Source: Pseudoduganella namucuonensis (GTDB taxonomy: Bacteria > Pseudomonadota > Gammaproteobacteria > Burkholderiales > Burkholderiaceae_D). From it: a stretch of 64,000 nucleotides of DNA. The translations under genes were made by a program, and so were the position numbers. The stretch spans positions 97,520 to 161,519 of the forward strand of contig NZ_FPBO01000018.1 of NCBI RefSeq assembly GCF_900116645.1. Direction: 5' to 3'. The notes beneath the pieces are model-generated. The model worked only from the letters and a program-made list of their open reading frames with translations. It ran no database searches and had not been told where the DNA came from. Shown piece after piece: positions 1-8,918 of this stretch. Each line of letters opens with the position of its first letter. Position 1 is the first letter of the stretch.

Positions 1-189
1 CCGTTCCATCAGCGCCTCTTCCTCGCGGAAATCGGCCTCCAGGCGCTGGACCAGGGCGCCCCAGGCCGGCGTGAATTCCCGATCGGCCAGGCGCGCCAGG
101 CGGCCGAGCGATTCAAACAGCAGGCGGTGCGATTCATCCATGCCCGCGTGGCCCAACTCCATGGCCGACGACCAGAGTAATGTGTGCAT
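1..189 (-). CDS. Hemerythrin-family protein (5' part, runs off left edge)
   Basis: Only the first 63 codons are inside the window and no stop is reached. The start MHTLLWSSAMELGHAGMDES is followed by HRLLFESLGRL and then FREEEALM. The G-x-x-x-MD-xx-H opening and the E-E-x-x-M element match bacterial hemerythrins, whose His/Glu/Asp residues hold a di-iron centre that binds O2 or senses oxygen and nitric oxide. The start is supported by a purine-rich AGGAAAAAG just upstream. An FNR-type box lies about 70 bases upstream on the same strand, which fits an oxygen-related role. The rest of the four-helix bundle, with the remaining His ligands, cannot be checked here. Confidence 0.75.
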   Translation of the reverse strand, partial: MHTLLWSSAMELGHAGMDESHRLLFESLGRLARLADREFTPAWGALVQRLEADFREEEALMER

Positions 190-253
190 CTTTTTCCTTT
201 CCCGGACATTCGCGCCGATGGGACCAGTCTGCGCATGGCGGCGCCATGCGGCC

Positions 254-267
254 ATGATCCAGATCAA
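254..267. promoter_or_regulatory. FNR/CRP-type box, ATGAT-CCAG-ATCAA
   Basis: This differs from the FNR consensus TTGAT-N4-ATCAA at one position. If it acts at -41.5 on the minus strand, transcription would start near base 219, giving a 30-base leader before the hemerythrin ATG; the -10 at that spacing (CAGACT) is only fair. No convincing -10 is placed for the plus-strand cyclase gene. Binding is inferred. Confidence 0.5.
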
Positions 268-353
268 ATTCGTCCAAGGTCGCGCGCGCATGTTCTTGAC
301 TTGCAACATGCCTGTCGGCCAATAATGTGATAGCGAACCACAGGGGAGGGGAC

Positions 354-1586
354 ATGGCGGTCACCGCGGCGAACAAAGGCCCGCGCGGCGGGGTGGGGTG
401 GCTGTTCGCCCTGACGCTGTTGCCCGGCGCGCTGGTCGGGGGCGCATTCCTGCTGACGCTGCGCCAATCCGGCGGTTCCGCCTGGGCCGTCGCCGCCGTG
501 CTGGCCGCGCTGGCCGCGGGCGCCGCCATGGCCTGGCGCTTCGCGCGCGCGGTGTCGCGGCCGCTGGCGGCGCTGGAGGAGGCCGCGCGGCGCGCCGCCG
601 AGGGCGACGGATCCGCGCGGGCGCCGCTGACGGGTCCGCTGGAGATCGTCCGGCTGGCGCGCCGCTTCAACGAGATGCAGGCCGCGCGCGAGGCCGCCGG
701 GGCGCGGCTGGAACTGGTGTCCAGCGTGTTCAGCGCCACCGCCGAGGGCATCGTGCTGGCCGACGCCCAGATGCGCATCGTCGAGGCCAACCGGGCGTTC
801 CAGGCGATGAGCGGCTACCGCCGCGAGGAATTGATCGGCGAATCGACCCGCATCCTGCAATCGGGCAAGCACGACCGCGCGTACTACGAGCGCATGTGGC
901 GGGCCATCGCCGCGCACGGCCATTGGCAGGGCCAGATCTGGGACCGGCGGCGCGACGGCTCGCTGTTCGCCGCCTATCTGACCATCAGCCGGGTGGTGGA
1001 CGCCGGCGGCGCGGTGAGCCACTACATCGCGCTGTTTTCCGACATCACCAGCCAGCGGCTGGAGCAGGAGGAAATCGAGCGCGTGGCCTACACCGACCCG
1101 CTGACGGGGCTGCCCAACCGGCGCCTGCTGGCAGACCGCCTGCGCCAGGCCCTGGCGCGGGCGCGGCGCGACGGCACGCTGCTGGCCGTGTGCGCGATCG
1201 ACCTGGACGGCTTCAAGGCCGTCAACGACAACGGCGGGCACGAGGCGGGCGACGAGGTGCTGGTGGCGGTGGCGGCCCGGCTGCAGCGCCTGCTGCGCGC
1301 GAACGACACGGTGGCGCGCGTGGGCGGCGACGAGTTCGTGCTGCTGCTGGCCGACCTGGACGAGCCGGCCAGGGCCGAGGAGATCGCGGAGCGGGTGGTG
1401 CTGGCGGCGCGCGAACCTGTCGCGCTGCCCGGAGGGGGGAGCGCGGCGGTCTCGGCCAGCATCGGCATCGCGCTGTATCCGGTCGACGCCGAGAGCCCGC
1501 GGGACTTGCAGCGCCTGAGCGACGGCGCGATGTACGCGGCCAAGCGCGAGGGGCGCGACCGGTTCCGCCGCGCCGGCGGCGGCTGA
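354..1586 (+). CDS. Membrane-bound PAS-GGDEF diguanylate cyclase
   Basis: A 410-residue protein predicted to make cyclic di-GMP from two GTP. Two hydrophobic segments (about residues 14-36 and 43-61) are followed by a HAMP-like linker, a PAS domain (about 120-235, with VDAGGAVSHYIALFSDIT at its end) and a GGDEF domain (about 250-405). The active site GGDEF is intact at 324-328, and the product-inhibition site RxxD (RAND) sits at the canonical five-residue spacing before it. I chose this ATG over an in-frame GTG 27 bases upstream because an AGGGGAGGGG ribosome site directly precedes it. It is one of three c-di-GMP proteins in the first 16 kb. The PAS ligand is unknown. Confidence 0.9.
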   Translation: MAVTAANKGPRGGVGWLFALTLLPGALVGGAFLLTLRQSGGSAWAVAAVLAALAAGAAMAWRFARAVSRPLAALEEAARRAAEGDGSARAPLTGPLEIVRLARRFNEMQAAREAAGARLELVSSVFSATAEGIVLADAQMRIVEANRAFQAMSGYRREELIGESTRILQSGKHDRAYYERMWRAIAAHGHWQGQIWDRRRDGSLFAAYLTISRVVDAGGAVSHYIALFSDITSQRLEQEEIERVAYTDPLTGLPNRRLLADRLRQALARARRDGTLLAVCAIDLDGFKAVNDNGGHEAGDEVLVAVAARLQRLLRANDTVARVGGDEFVLLLADLDEPARAEEIAERVVLAAREPVALPGGGSAAVSASIGIALYPVDAESPRDLQRLSDGAMYAAKREGRDRFRRAGGG

Positions 1587-1635
1587 GGGCGCCGGGCACG
1601 CCCGGCTCGCCGCCACGCCTGGCGCGCCGTCAAGC

Positions 1636-2472
1636 CTAGTGCGCCATCAGCACCGGCAGCGTCATCGAACGCAGGATGGTGCGCGTGACCCCGCCCAGCA
1701 GCAGTTCGCGGTAACGCGCGTGGCCGTAGCCGCCCATCACCAGCAGGTCGGCGCCGGTGTCGGCGGCCAGCGACAGCAAAGCGTTGCCGACGTCGATGCC
1801 GGTGAGCTGGGCGCACACCTCGACGCGCACGCCGTGGCGGCTCAGGTACATGGCGATGTCGGCGCCGGGCTGCTCACCGTGCACGCCGTCGCCCTCGCCG
1901 GGATTGAACACCACCACCGACACCAGCGCGGCGTCGCGCAGCAGCGGCAGGGCGCAGGCCAACGCGCGCGTGGCCTCCATGCTGCCGTCCCACGCCACCA
2001 GCACATGGCTGCCGACGTGCTCGTGCCGTCCGGCGTAGGGCAGCACCAGCAGCGGGCGCGCGGCGTTCAGCAGCACGTACTCGGGCAGGTCGCGCCAGGC
2101 CCCGAGGGCGGGGTCGTCGGGATCGGTCTGGCTGACGATGGTCAGGTCCGCGTAGCGCGCCTGCAGCGCCATGCCGCCGTCCAGGTCGTCGTTGACCAGC
2201 CGCCCCTCGCGCGAGTCGACCCCGAGGCCGGCGGCCTGCTGTTCGAACAGGGCCAGCGCGTCATCGGCGGCCTGGCGCATGAGGGCGATCTGTTCGGCCA
2301 CCAATTGGCCGCCCTGTTCGATGGCGACCGGCGGCAGAAAGCGCGAGACCCCGGTGAGCGCGGCGCCGACCAGATGGGCGTCGTAGGTGCGGGCCAGCGT
2401 CGCGGCGAACGCGATGCGGTCCTTGGCGTGGCGCGAGGTGTCGGCGTGGACGAGGATGGTGCGATAGGACAT
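1636..2472 (-). CDS. Tandem universal stress protein (two Usp domains)
   Basis: 278 residues with two UspA folds, starting MSYRTILVHADTSRHAKDRI. The second domain ends in the ATP-binding signature G-x2-G-x9-G-(S/T) region (VMGGYGHARYRELLLGGVTR); the first domain lacks a clear copy. Tandem Usp proteins are cytoplasmic stress or survival factors, often induced by low oxygen in proteobacteria. The start is set by GGAGCACCGCC before the ATG; an earlier in-frame start would add a tail not typical of the family. An FNR-like box lies about 100 bases upstream, shared with the divergent GGDEF/EAL gene. Confidence 0.9.
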   Translation of the reverse strand: MSYRTILVHADTSRHAKDRIAFAATLARTYDAHLVGAALTGVSRFLPPVAIEQGGQLVAEQIALMRQAADDALALFEQQAAGLGVDSREGRLVNDDLDGGMALQARYADLTIVSQTDPDDPALGAWRDLPEYVLLNAARPLLVLPYAGRHEHVGSHVLVAWDGSMEATRALACALPLLRDAALVSVVVFNPGEGDGVHGEQPGADIAMYLSRHGVRVEVCAQLTGIDVGNALLSLAADTGADLLVMGGYGHARYRELLLGGVTRTILRSMTLPVLMAH

Positions 2473-2572
2473 GGCGGTGCTCCGTTTGTGGTGACAGGTC
2501 GGCCCAGCGTAGGGACGGGCAGGGCCGGCGTCCAGCGGCAAGGCGGGGTGAACGCGGATTTGTTTGGGATTT

Positions 2573-2586
2573 TTGATCTGGGTCAA
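2573..2586. promoter_or_regulatory. FNR-type box, TTGAT-CTGG-GTCAA
   Basis: The left half-site is perfect and the right half differs at one base from ATCAA. It lies between the divergent Usp and PAS-GGDEF-EAL genes. At -41.5 it would place a plus-strand start near 2621, with TACTCT as -10 and a 25-base leader before the GGDEF/EAL ATG. The minus-strand alternative has a poor -10 (CACCCC) but Usp genes are classic FNR/Anr targets. Which gene it controls is an inference. Confidence 0.5.
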
Positions 2587-2645
2587 TTTTTTTCTTGCTC
2601 CAAATCATTACTCTGACTGCACATCAATGCATAGCGAGTCCCGCC

Positions 2646-4856
2646 ATGAGTTCAGCAACCGACATCGCCCCGATTGCGCTTTGCGCCCAACGCCGGGGCG
2701 AGACGCCACCACCCGCGGCCTGCCACAGCTTCGCCTGCGCCATACTCGACGCCTTGCCCGAGCAGATCGCGGTGCTGGACGCCGGCGGCGACATCGTCGC
2801 GGTCAACGCCGCGTGGCGCCGCTTCGCCGACGAACAACGGACGCCGCCGGTGCGCTGCGGCGTCGGCGCAGGCTACCTGGACGAGTGCCGGCGCGCGGCG
2901 GCGCGCGGCGCCGAGGGCGCGGCGGACGCGCTGGCCGGCATCGAGGCGGTGCTGGCCGGGGAGCGCGACGGCTTCTCCATGGAGTACACCTGCCACAGCG
3001 AGGAGCGTCAGCGCTGGTTCGGCATGTCGGTGACGCCGCTGGCGCACGGCTGGGCGGGGGCGGTGGTGGCGCACGGCGACATCACGGCGCGGCGCCAGGC
3101 CGAGGCCAGCCTGCGGGTGGCCGCCATCGCCTTCGATTCGTCCGACGGCATGATGGTGACCGACGAGCACGGCGTCATCCTGAAGGTCAACCAATCGTTT
3201 TGCAACATCACCGGCTACAGCGCGACGGAGATTGTCGGCCAGCGGCCCGCCGTGCTCAGCTCTGGCCGCCACGACGCCGCCTTCTACCGGGAGATGTGGC
3301 GCTGCATCAACGAGCACGGCGGCTGGGAGGGCGAGATATGGAACCGGCGCAAGAACGGCGAGGTCTACCCCGAGCGCCTCAGCATCGCGGCCGTCAAGGA
3401 TTGCGACGGCGCGGTGACCAACTACGTCGCCGCGATCACCGACATCACCGTCAGCAAGGCGGCCAGCGACGAGATCAAGATGCTGGCCTTTTACGATCCC
3501 CTGACGCGCCTGCCGAACCGCCGGCTCCTGCTGGAACGCCTGAACCAGGCGCTGGCCGCCGCCGCCGCCGGGCGCCACGGCGGCGCGCTGATGTTCCTCG
3601 ACCTGGACAACTTCAAGACCCTGAACGACACGCTGGGCCACAACGTCGGCGACCTGCTGCTGCAGCAGGTCGCCGCCCGCCTGCAAGCCTGCCTGCGCCA
3701 GGGCGACACGGTGGCGCGCCTGGGCGGCGACGAGTTCGTTGTGCTGCTCGAGGGCCTGGGCGGCCAGCCGCTGGACGCGGCGGCCGAGGCCGACGGCGTG
3801 GCCGGCAAGATCCTGGCCGCGCTGAACGAGCCCTACAGGCTGGGGGCGCACCAGTGCCACAGTTCGGCCAGCGTCGGGGTCGCGCTGTTTCACCACGGCC
3901 ACCCGCAGCGTCCGGACGAGCTGCTGATGCACGCCGACATCGCCATGTACCAGGCCAAACAGGCCGGGCGCAACGGCGTGCGCTTCTTCGACCAGAGCAT
4001 GCAGGATTCCATCAGCGCCCGCGTGCGGCTGGAGAGCGAACTGCGGCTGGCCCTGGAGCGGGATGAGTTCGAGCTGTACTACCAGGCGCAGGTGGACCAG
4101 CGCGGCCGCATCGTGGGCGCCGAGGCGCTGGTGCGCTGGAACCACCCGAACGGCGGCTGCGTGCCGCCGTCCCGCTTCATTCCACTGGCCGAGGAGACGG
4201 GGCTGATCCTCGCGCTGGGCGGCTGGGTGCTGGAGCGCGCCTGCGCCCAGTGGAAGGAGTGGCAGCGCCTGCCCGGCACGCGCGGCCTGACGGTGGCGGT
4301 CAATGTCAGCGCCCGCCAGTTCCACCAGCCCGATTTCTGCGAGCGGGTCGCCGCGGCGGTGGCGCGCCACGGCGTGGCGCCGGGCGTCCTGAAACTCGAA
4401 TTGACCGAAGGCATGCTGCTCGAGAGCATGGAGCGGACCATCGCCACCATGCACCGGCTGAAGCGCATCGGCGTGCGACTCTCGCTGGACGATTTCGGCA
4501 CCGGCTACTCGTCGCTGCAGTACCTGAAGCGGCTGCCGCTGGACCAGTTGAAGATAGACCAGTCCTTCGTGCGCGACCTGGTCGGCGACGGCAACGACCA
4601 GGCCATCGTGCTGACCATCATCGCCATGGCGCGCAGCCTGAAGCTGGAGGTCATCGCCGAGGGCGTGGAGACCGAGGCCCAGCGCGCACTGCTGGCCAAG
4701 CTGGGTTGCCGGCGCTACCAGGGCTACCTGTTCGGCCGCCCGGTGCCGGCCAGCGAGCTGATGCGCGCGGTTGCGGACGGCCCGCCCGGGCGCGGGATTC
4801 TAATGCGCTTTCCGGGCCACGGCAATCCCGCATACGGGAGGGTGTTGCTTGATTGA
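2646..4856 (+). CDS. PAS-PAS-GGDEF-EAL c-di-GMP turnover protein
   Basis: 736 residues, no membrane segment seen. The order is PAS (about 30-145), PAS (about 155-270), GGDEF (about 283-445) and EAL (about 460-700). The cyclase motif GGDEF is intact at 360-364 with RQGD five residues before it. The phosphodiesterase motif EALVRW begins at 493, followed by DDFGTGYSSL and EGVETEAQ, so both catalytic halves look complete; such hybrids usually favour one activity in response to the PAS input. The start ATG (MSSATDIAP) has no strong ribosome site; an in-frame TTG 51 bases upstream is the alternative. Confidence 0.88.
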   Translation: MSSATDIAPIALCAQRRGETPPPAACHSFACAILDALPEQIAVLDAGGDIVAVNAAWRRFADEQRTPPVRCGVGAGYLDECRRAAARGAEGAADALAGIEAVLAGERDGFSMEYTCHSEERQRWFGMSVTPLAHGWAGAVVAHGDITARRQAEASLRVAAIAFDSSDGMMVTDEHGVILKVNQSFCNITGYSATEIVGQRPAVLSSGRHDAAFYREMWRCINEHGGWEGEIWNRRKNGEVYPERLSIAAVKDCDGAVTNYVAAITDITVSKAASDEIKMLAFYDPLTRLPNRRLLLERLNQALAAAAAGRHGGALMFLDLDNFKTLNDTLGHNVGDLLLQQVAARLQACLRQGDTVARLGGDEFVVLLEGLGGQPLDAAAEADGVAGKILAALNEPYRLGAHQCHSSASVGVALFHHGHPQRPDELLMHADIAMYQAKQAGRNGVRFFDQSMQDSISARVRLESELRLALERDEFELYYQAQVDQRGRIVGAEALVRWNHPNGGCVPPSRFIPLAEETGLILALGGWVLERACAQWKEWQRLPGTRGLTVAVNVSARQFHQPDFCERVAAAVARHGVAPGVLKLELTEGMLLESMERTIATMHRLKRIGVRLSLDDFGTGYSSLQYLKRLPLDQLKIDQSFVRDLVGDGNDQAIVLTIIAMARSLKLEVIAEGVETEAQRALLAKLGCRRYQGYLFGRPVPASELMRAVADGPPGRGILMRFPGHGNPAYGRVLLD

Positions 4857-4986
4857 TACTCTTCCCCGCCTAACACTCATCTCGCTGAGCGTTTGGGCGC
4901 GCGGCGGTTTTTGAAAAGTCGGTTCTCCTAGAATTGGGACAGCAACTAGCAAGGTTGTCGTCATAAAAACATCCGGAGACCACTCA

Positions 4987-7900
4987 ATGCCATCGAACCG
5001 CAGCACGCACCACCGCGTCCGTCCCACCGTTTGCGCCGCCGCCGTCGCGGCCGCCGTCACCCTGCTGGCGCAGGACGCCCGCGCCCAGCAGGCAACCGCC
5101 GCCGACCAGGCCAATGTCGTGGTCGTCTCAGGCACCCGCCAGTCGGTGGCCTCGGCGATCGACCGCAAGAAGAACGCCAGCACGGTGGTCGATTCCATCG
5201 TCGCCGAGGACATCGGCGAGTTTCCCGACAAGAACGTCGGCGAGGCGCTGTCGCGCGTGACCGGCGTGCAACTGTCGCGCGATTTCGGCGAGGGCTCGCA
5301 GGTCAACATCCGCGGCGTCGAGGCCAACCTGAACCGCATCGAGATCAACGGCCTGTCCGTGCTCAGCACCAACGGCACGGCCGGCCGCGGCGCCGAGCTG
5401 CGCGAGCTGCCGGCCGAGCTGATCAAATCCATCGACGTGTTCAAGGGCGTGACGGCCGACCAGACCGAGGGCGGCATCGGCGGCACCGTCAGCATCAAGA
5501 CCAACCTGCCGCTGGACTTCAAGACCCGCACGCTGGTGATGAAACTGGAGGGCGAGCGCAGCACCAACCGCGGCGGCGCCCAGCCGCGCGGCAGCCTGCT
5601 GTGGGCCGACAAGTTCCTCGACGGCCGCCTGGGCCTGATGGCCAACCTGGTCTACGACAAGGTCTACACGCAGAACGACTACGTGCGCAACAGCAACTGG
5701 CGCTATTTCCGCGACTGGGACCAGTCGCCCGAGAAGACCAACGTCAGCCTGAATCCGCGCGCCTCGGCCGTGACGGGCAAGGCCGGCTGCGCCGCGCTGG
5801 CCGGGGCCGACCGCACCGCCTGCGACAGCCAGTGGTTCGACTATTCGCCGGGCGTGCCGCGCTACGGCATCTGGACCCGCGACCACGAGCGCTCCAGCGC
5901 CGAACTGACCGCTCAGTACAAGGTCAGCAACGAACTGAACGTCTGGGCCCGCTACAACAAGAACAACCAGGACCAGATGCTGAACGACCGCAACTATGTG
6001 TCCGACTTCGGCGCCGTCAAGCGCTTCTCCACCTCCGGCACCGCGCCCGTGTACGGCGCCAACGGCGCGCCGCTGGGCACGCCGGCCGCTTCCTGCGCCG
6101 AGCCGGCCACCGGCGTCACGCCGCCCGGCATGAGCTTCGCCAACCACGTGATGACGGCCTTTTCCTCCGGCACCTGCATGAACGTGCCGGGCGAGGGCGC
6201 CTCCTACAACTTCAACACGGCGGCGCGCGACTTCGCGCTGAAGATCAATTCCAACTACCGTTCCGGCGGCTTCAACTGGAAGAGCGGCGCCTGGTCGGCC
6301 GAGGGCCTGGTGGCCAAGACCAGCTCCTACTACGAGCTGCACACGAATAACATCGTGCTCGACGCCAACATCCCCGGCCTGCAGGTCAAGTTCGACGAGC
6401 AGGGCCTGCCCAAGTTCACCTTCCCGGCCAATTACGACCCGGGCAAGAGCGGCACCTACACCCGCATCGTCTCCAACTACCAGCCCTCGCTGACCGACAA
6501 CACGGAGGACCAGCTCAAGCTGGACCTGAAATACCGCACCGACATGGCCTTCCTGAAGGCGCTGTCCTTCGGCGGCCAGGGCCGCAAGTCCACCTCCGAG
6601 CAGTACCGCTGGACCGGCTACATGGCCAGCCCGGGCGCGGACCTGGCCAGCACCGCCGACGACATCGTCGTGCGCAGCCCCGAGGTGCGCCACGAGATCA
6701 TCTTCGATCCACTCAACACCTCTGGCGTGCTGCGCAACAACGGCCAGGTCATCCCGGGCACCGGACTAACGGCCAACAACACCACCCGCTATGTGACTGC
6801 CGCCCAGATGTCGTCGCTGGTGGACCAGATCCGCGTCAACACGCCGGGCACCTTCCTCAACGGCTACGACGGCCTGAGCGGCTATCCGACCGGCTGGATG
6901 GCGCCCAGCTTCGCCAACTCGGCCCAATTCTTCGACCTGTCGCGCTACAACCACGACCTGCTGCGCGAATCCATCGGCAGCGACGGCAAGGTGTACGCGA
7001 TGCCGCCGCAGTTCGCGGTGTCCGAGAAGATCAAGGCCTTCTACGTGCGCGCCGACTTCTCGCACGAGCTGTTCGGCGTGGAGCTGGACGGCAACGTGGG
7101 CCTGCGCTACGCCGGCACCAAGACGCGCGCCACCGGCCTGAGCTCCTACCGCCGCTACGAGGACAATCCGACCGGCGGCTCGCGCATCGAGCGCGTGCTG
7201 CAGAACCGGATCGTCACGGTGGAGAACGAATACAGCGACGTGCTGCCCAGTTTCAACATGGCCGGCTGGCTGGTGCCGGACACCCTGGTGGCGCGCGTGG
7301 GCTGGGGCAAGGTCATGTCCCGTCCCTTCATCGACCGCCTGACGCCGACCGTCAACTGCATCCAGGGCAGCGGCCAGTCGCGCTTCGGCGGCGACGGCAG
7401 CGCGGACGACTGCACCGGCGGCAACACCAAGCTGAAACCGTTCCGCGCCACCAACAAGGACGTCAGCGTGGAATGGTATCCGTCGCGCGACTCGCAGCTG
7501 TCGCTGGCCTTCTTCCGCAAGGACATCGGCAGCTACATCCAGAACGACGTGATCCTGCCCAACCAGAACGTGTTCGGCGACGGCGTGCTATGGGACTTGA
7601 AGACCTCGATCAACAGCGAGGGCGCCGTGACCAAGGGTTGGGAACTGGCGGGACGCACGGCGCTGACCATGCTGCCGGGCGTGCTGGGCGGCCTGGGCCT
7701 GGACGCCAACTACACCCGCATGAGCTTCAAGTACGCGCCGGGCAAGGAGTTGCTCAATCCGCTGGACAACTCGGTGCTGCCGTATCCCGGCATGTCGCGC
7801 GACAGCTACAACATCGGCGTCTGGTACGACCTGGGCCAGTGGAACGCGCGCCTGGCGTACAACTACCGCGACGGCTATTACACCGGCTCGGTGGACGCCA

Positions 7901-8106
7901 ACGCGCAGTTGCCGGTGTACGGCGAGGCGGTGGGTTTCCTGGACGCGAAGATCCAGTACCGGGTCAACGACCAGCTGACCATTTCGTTCGAGGGCAAGAA
8001 TCTGTCGGACGAGGGGCAGTATCTGAACTCGGGTTCGACGGCGCGCCGCAACGAGCTGGCCTGGTCCGGCCGCCGCTATTTCGTCGGCGCGACGTATAAG
8101 TTCTAA
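4987..8106 (+). CDS. TonB-dependent outer-membrane receptor
   Basis: 1039 residues. A Sec signal peptide ends near residue 34 (TLLAQDARA, then QQ). A TonB-box-like stretch (VVVVSGTRQ) and a plug domain follow (EDIGEFPDKNVGEALSRVTG, NIRGVEANLN, GGIGGTVSIKT), then a long barrel ending in the aromatic residue expected for outer-membrane insertion (RYFVGATYKF). The plug wording matches the Caulobacter-type receptor subfamily, often used for oligosaccharide uptake. It imports a substrate with TonB-ExbBD energy; no transporter or hydrolase sits beside it to name the substrate. The stop overlaps the convergent arginase-fold gene by four bases. CCGGAG precedes the ATG. Confidence 0.92.
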   Translation: MPSNRSTHHRVRPTVCAAAVAAAVTLLAQDARAQQATAADQANVVVVSGTRQSVASAIDRKKNASTVVDSIVAEDIGEFPDKNVGEALSRVTGVQLSRDFGEGSQVNIRGVEANLNRIEINGLSVLSTNGTAGRGAELRELPAELIKSIDVFKGVTADQTEGGIGGTVSIKTNLPLDFKTRTLVMKLEGERSTNRGGAQPRGSLLWADKFLDGRLGLMANLVYDKVYTQNDYVRNSNWRYFRDWDQSPEKTNVSLNPRASAVTGKAGCAALAGADRTACDSQWFDYSPGVPRYGIWTRDHERSSAELTAQYKVSNELNVWARYNKNNQDQMLNDRNYVSDFGAVKRFSTSGTAPVYGANGAPLGTPAASCAEPATGVTPPGMSFANHVMTAFSSGTCMNVPGEGASYNFNTAARDFALKINSNYRSGGFNWKSGAWSAEGLVAKTSSYYELHTNNIVLDANIPGLQVKFDEQGLPKFTFPANYDPGKSGTYTRIVSNYQPSLTDNTEDQLKLDLKYRTDMAFLKALSFGGQGRKSTSEQYRWTGYMASPGADLASTADDIVVRSPEVRHEIIFDPLNTSGVLRNNGQVIPGTGLTANNTTRYVTAAQMSSLVDQIRVNTPGTFLNGYDGLSGYPTGWMAPSFANSAQFFDLSRYNHDLLRESIGSDGKVYAMPPQFAVSEKIKAFYVRADFSHELFGVELDGNVGLRYAGTKTRATGLSSYRRYEDNPTGGSRIERVLQNRIVTVENEYSDVLPSFNMAGWLVPDTLVARVGWGKVMSRPFIDRLTPTVNCIQGSGQSRFGGDGSADDCTGGNTKLKPFRATNKDVSVEWYPSRDSQLSLAFFRKDIGSYIQNDVILPNQNVFGDGVLWDLKTSINSEGAVTKGWELAGRTALTMLPGVLGGLGLDANYTRMSFKYAPGKELLNPLDNSVLPYPGMSRDSYNIGVWYDLGQWNARLAYNYRDGYYTGSVDANAQLPVYGEAVGFLDAKIQYRVNDQLTISFEGKNLSDEGQYLNSGSTARRNELAWSGRRYFVGATYKF

Positions 8107-8918
8107 TCCAGCTCGGAGAGCAGGGCGAGGCAGGCACTGGCGGCACGGTCGCCGGTGTCCTGCTCTTCATGCCATGCGGAAACAGAAACGGCGAGCAACG
8201 GGAAACTTTTTAATAGGCGGAACAATTCGGCCAATTGCGCGATTCCCGGTCCACCGCTCACCTGGTATTTAAGCGAGGGTAATTCAACGCTGGCGTCCAG
8301 GACATCGGTGTCCCAATGCAGGTATAAACTTTCATGCTGCAATAAATAACCCGGTATCTCTTCTATATCGCACACGGTGATCGCGCTCGCCTCCAGCGAT
8401 TCCTTTTCCCCCGGATCGAGATCGCGCGCGTCGGACAGGATGATGCGCTCCTCGGGATACGGTTGCACGCCGATTTCCCGCCGCATGGCGTCGATGGCGT
8501 TGCGCTCGCCACGGCGGCGGTCGTCGCGCCCCACCAGCATGGCCAGCGGCATGCCGCCCAGGTATTTGGTCTGGGACGTGGCCCAGGTGTGGAAATCGCC
8601 ATGGGCGTCCAGCCACAGGATGCGGTCCGGCGTCTTGCCGGCCCGCTGCAGCCCCGCCAGCACGCCCAGCGTGGAGACGCAATCGCCGGCCACGCTCACC
8701 GGCCGTTGGCCGGCGCGCGCCACGCGCTCGACGGCGCCGGCCAGCAGCGCATAGACGCCGCCCATGCGGCGCAGCTTCTCGTTGGCGCCGTCCAGGTGGA
8801 CGGCGTCGTAGTCCGGCCGCAGCAGCACGTCCCAGCCGTGATGGTCCAGTTCCGTCACCCGGGCCAGGCCGTCGCGACGCTGCCCCATCAGGTAGGGTGT
8901 GACCAGGTGGCGGTTCAT
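8103..8918 (-). CDS. Arginase/agmatinase-fold (ureohydrolase-like) protein
   Basis: 271 residues. The metal motifs of the arginase superfamily are recognisable: DAHGDFHT at 104-111 and DTD at 203-205 within HWDTDVLD. However, the first motif, normally GGDHS with a Mn-binding His, reads AGDCVS, so Cys80 replaces that His. The family hydrolyses guanidino or formimino groups with a two-metal centre; the change suggests an altered metal site or new substrate. It is the last gene of a three-gene operon, its ATG overlapping the stop of the sulfotransferase gene (ATGA). The true substrate cannot be read from sequence. Confidence 0.72.
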   Translation of the reverse strand: MNRHLVTPYLMGQRRDGLARVTELDHHGWDVLLRPDYDAVHLDGANEKLRRMGGVYALLAGAVERVARAGQRPVSVAGDCVSTLGVLAGLQRAGKTPDRILWLDAHGDFHTWATSQTKYLGGMPLAMLVGRDDRRRGERNAIDAMRREIGVQPYPEERIILSDARDLDPGEKESLEASAITVCDIEEIPGYLLQHESLYLHWDTDVLDASVELPSLKYQVSGGPGIAQLAELFRLLKSFPLLAVSVSAWHEEQDTGDRAASACLALLSELD

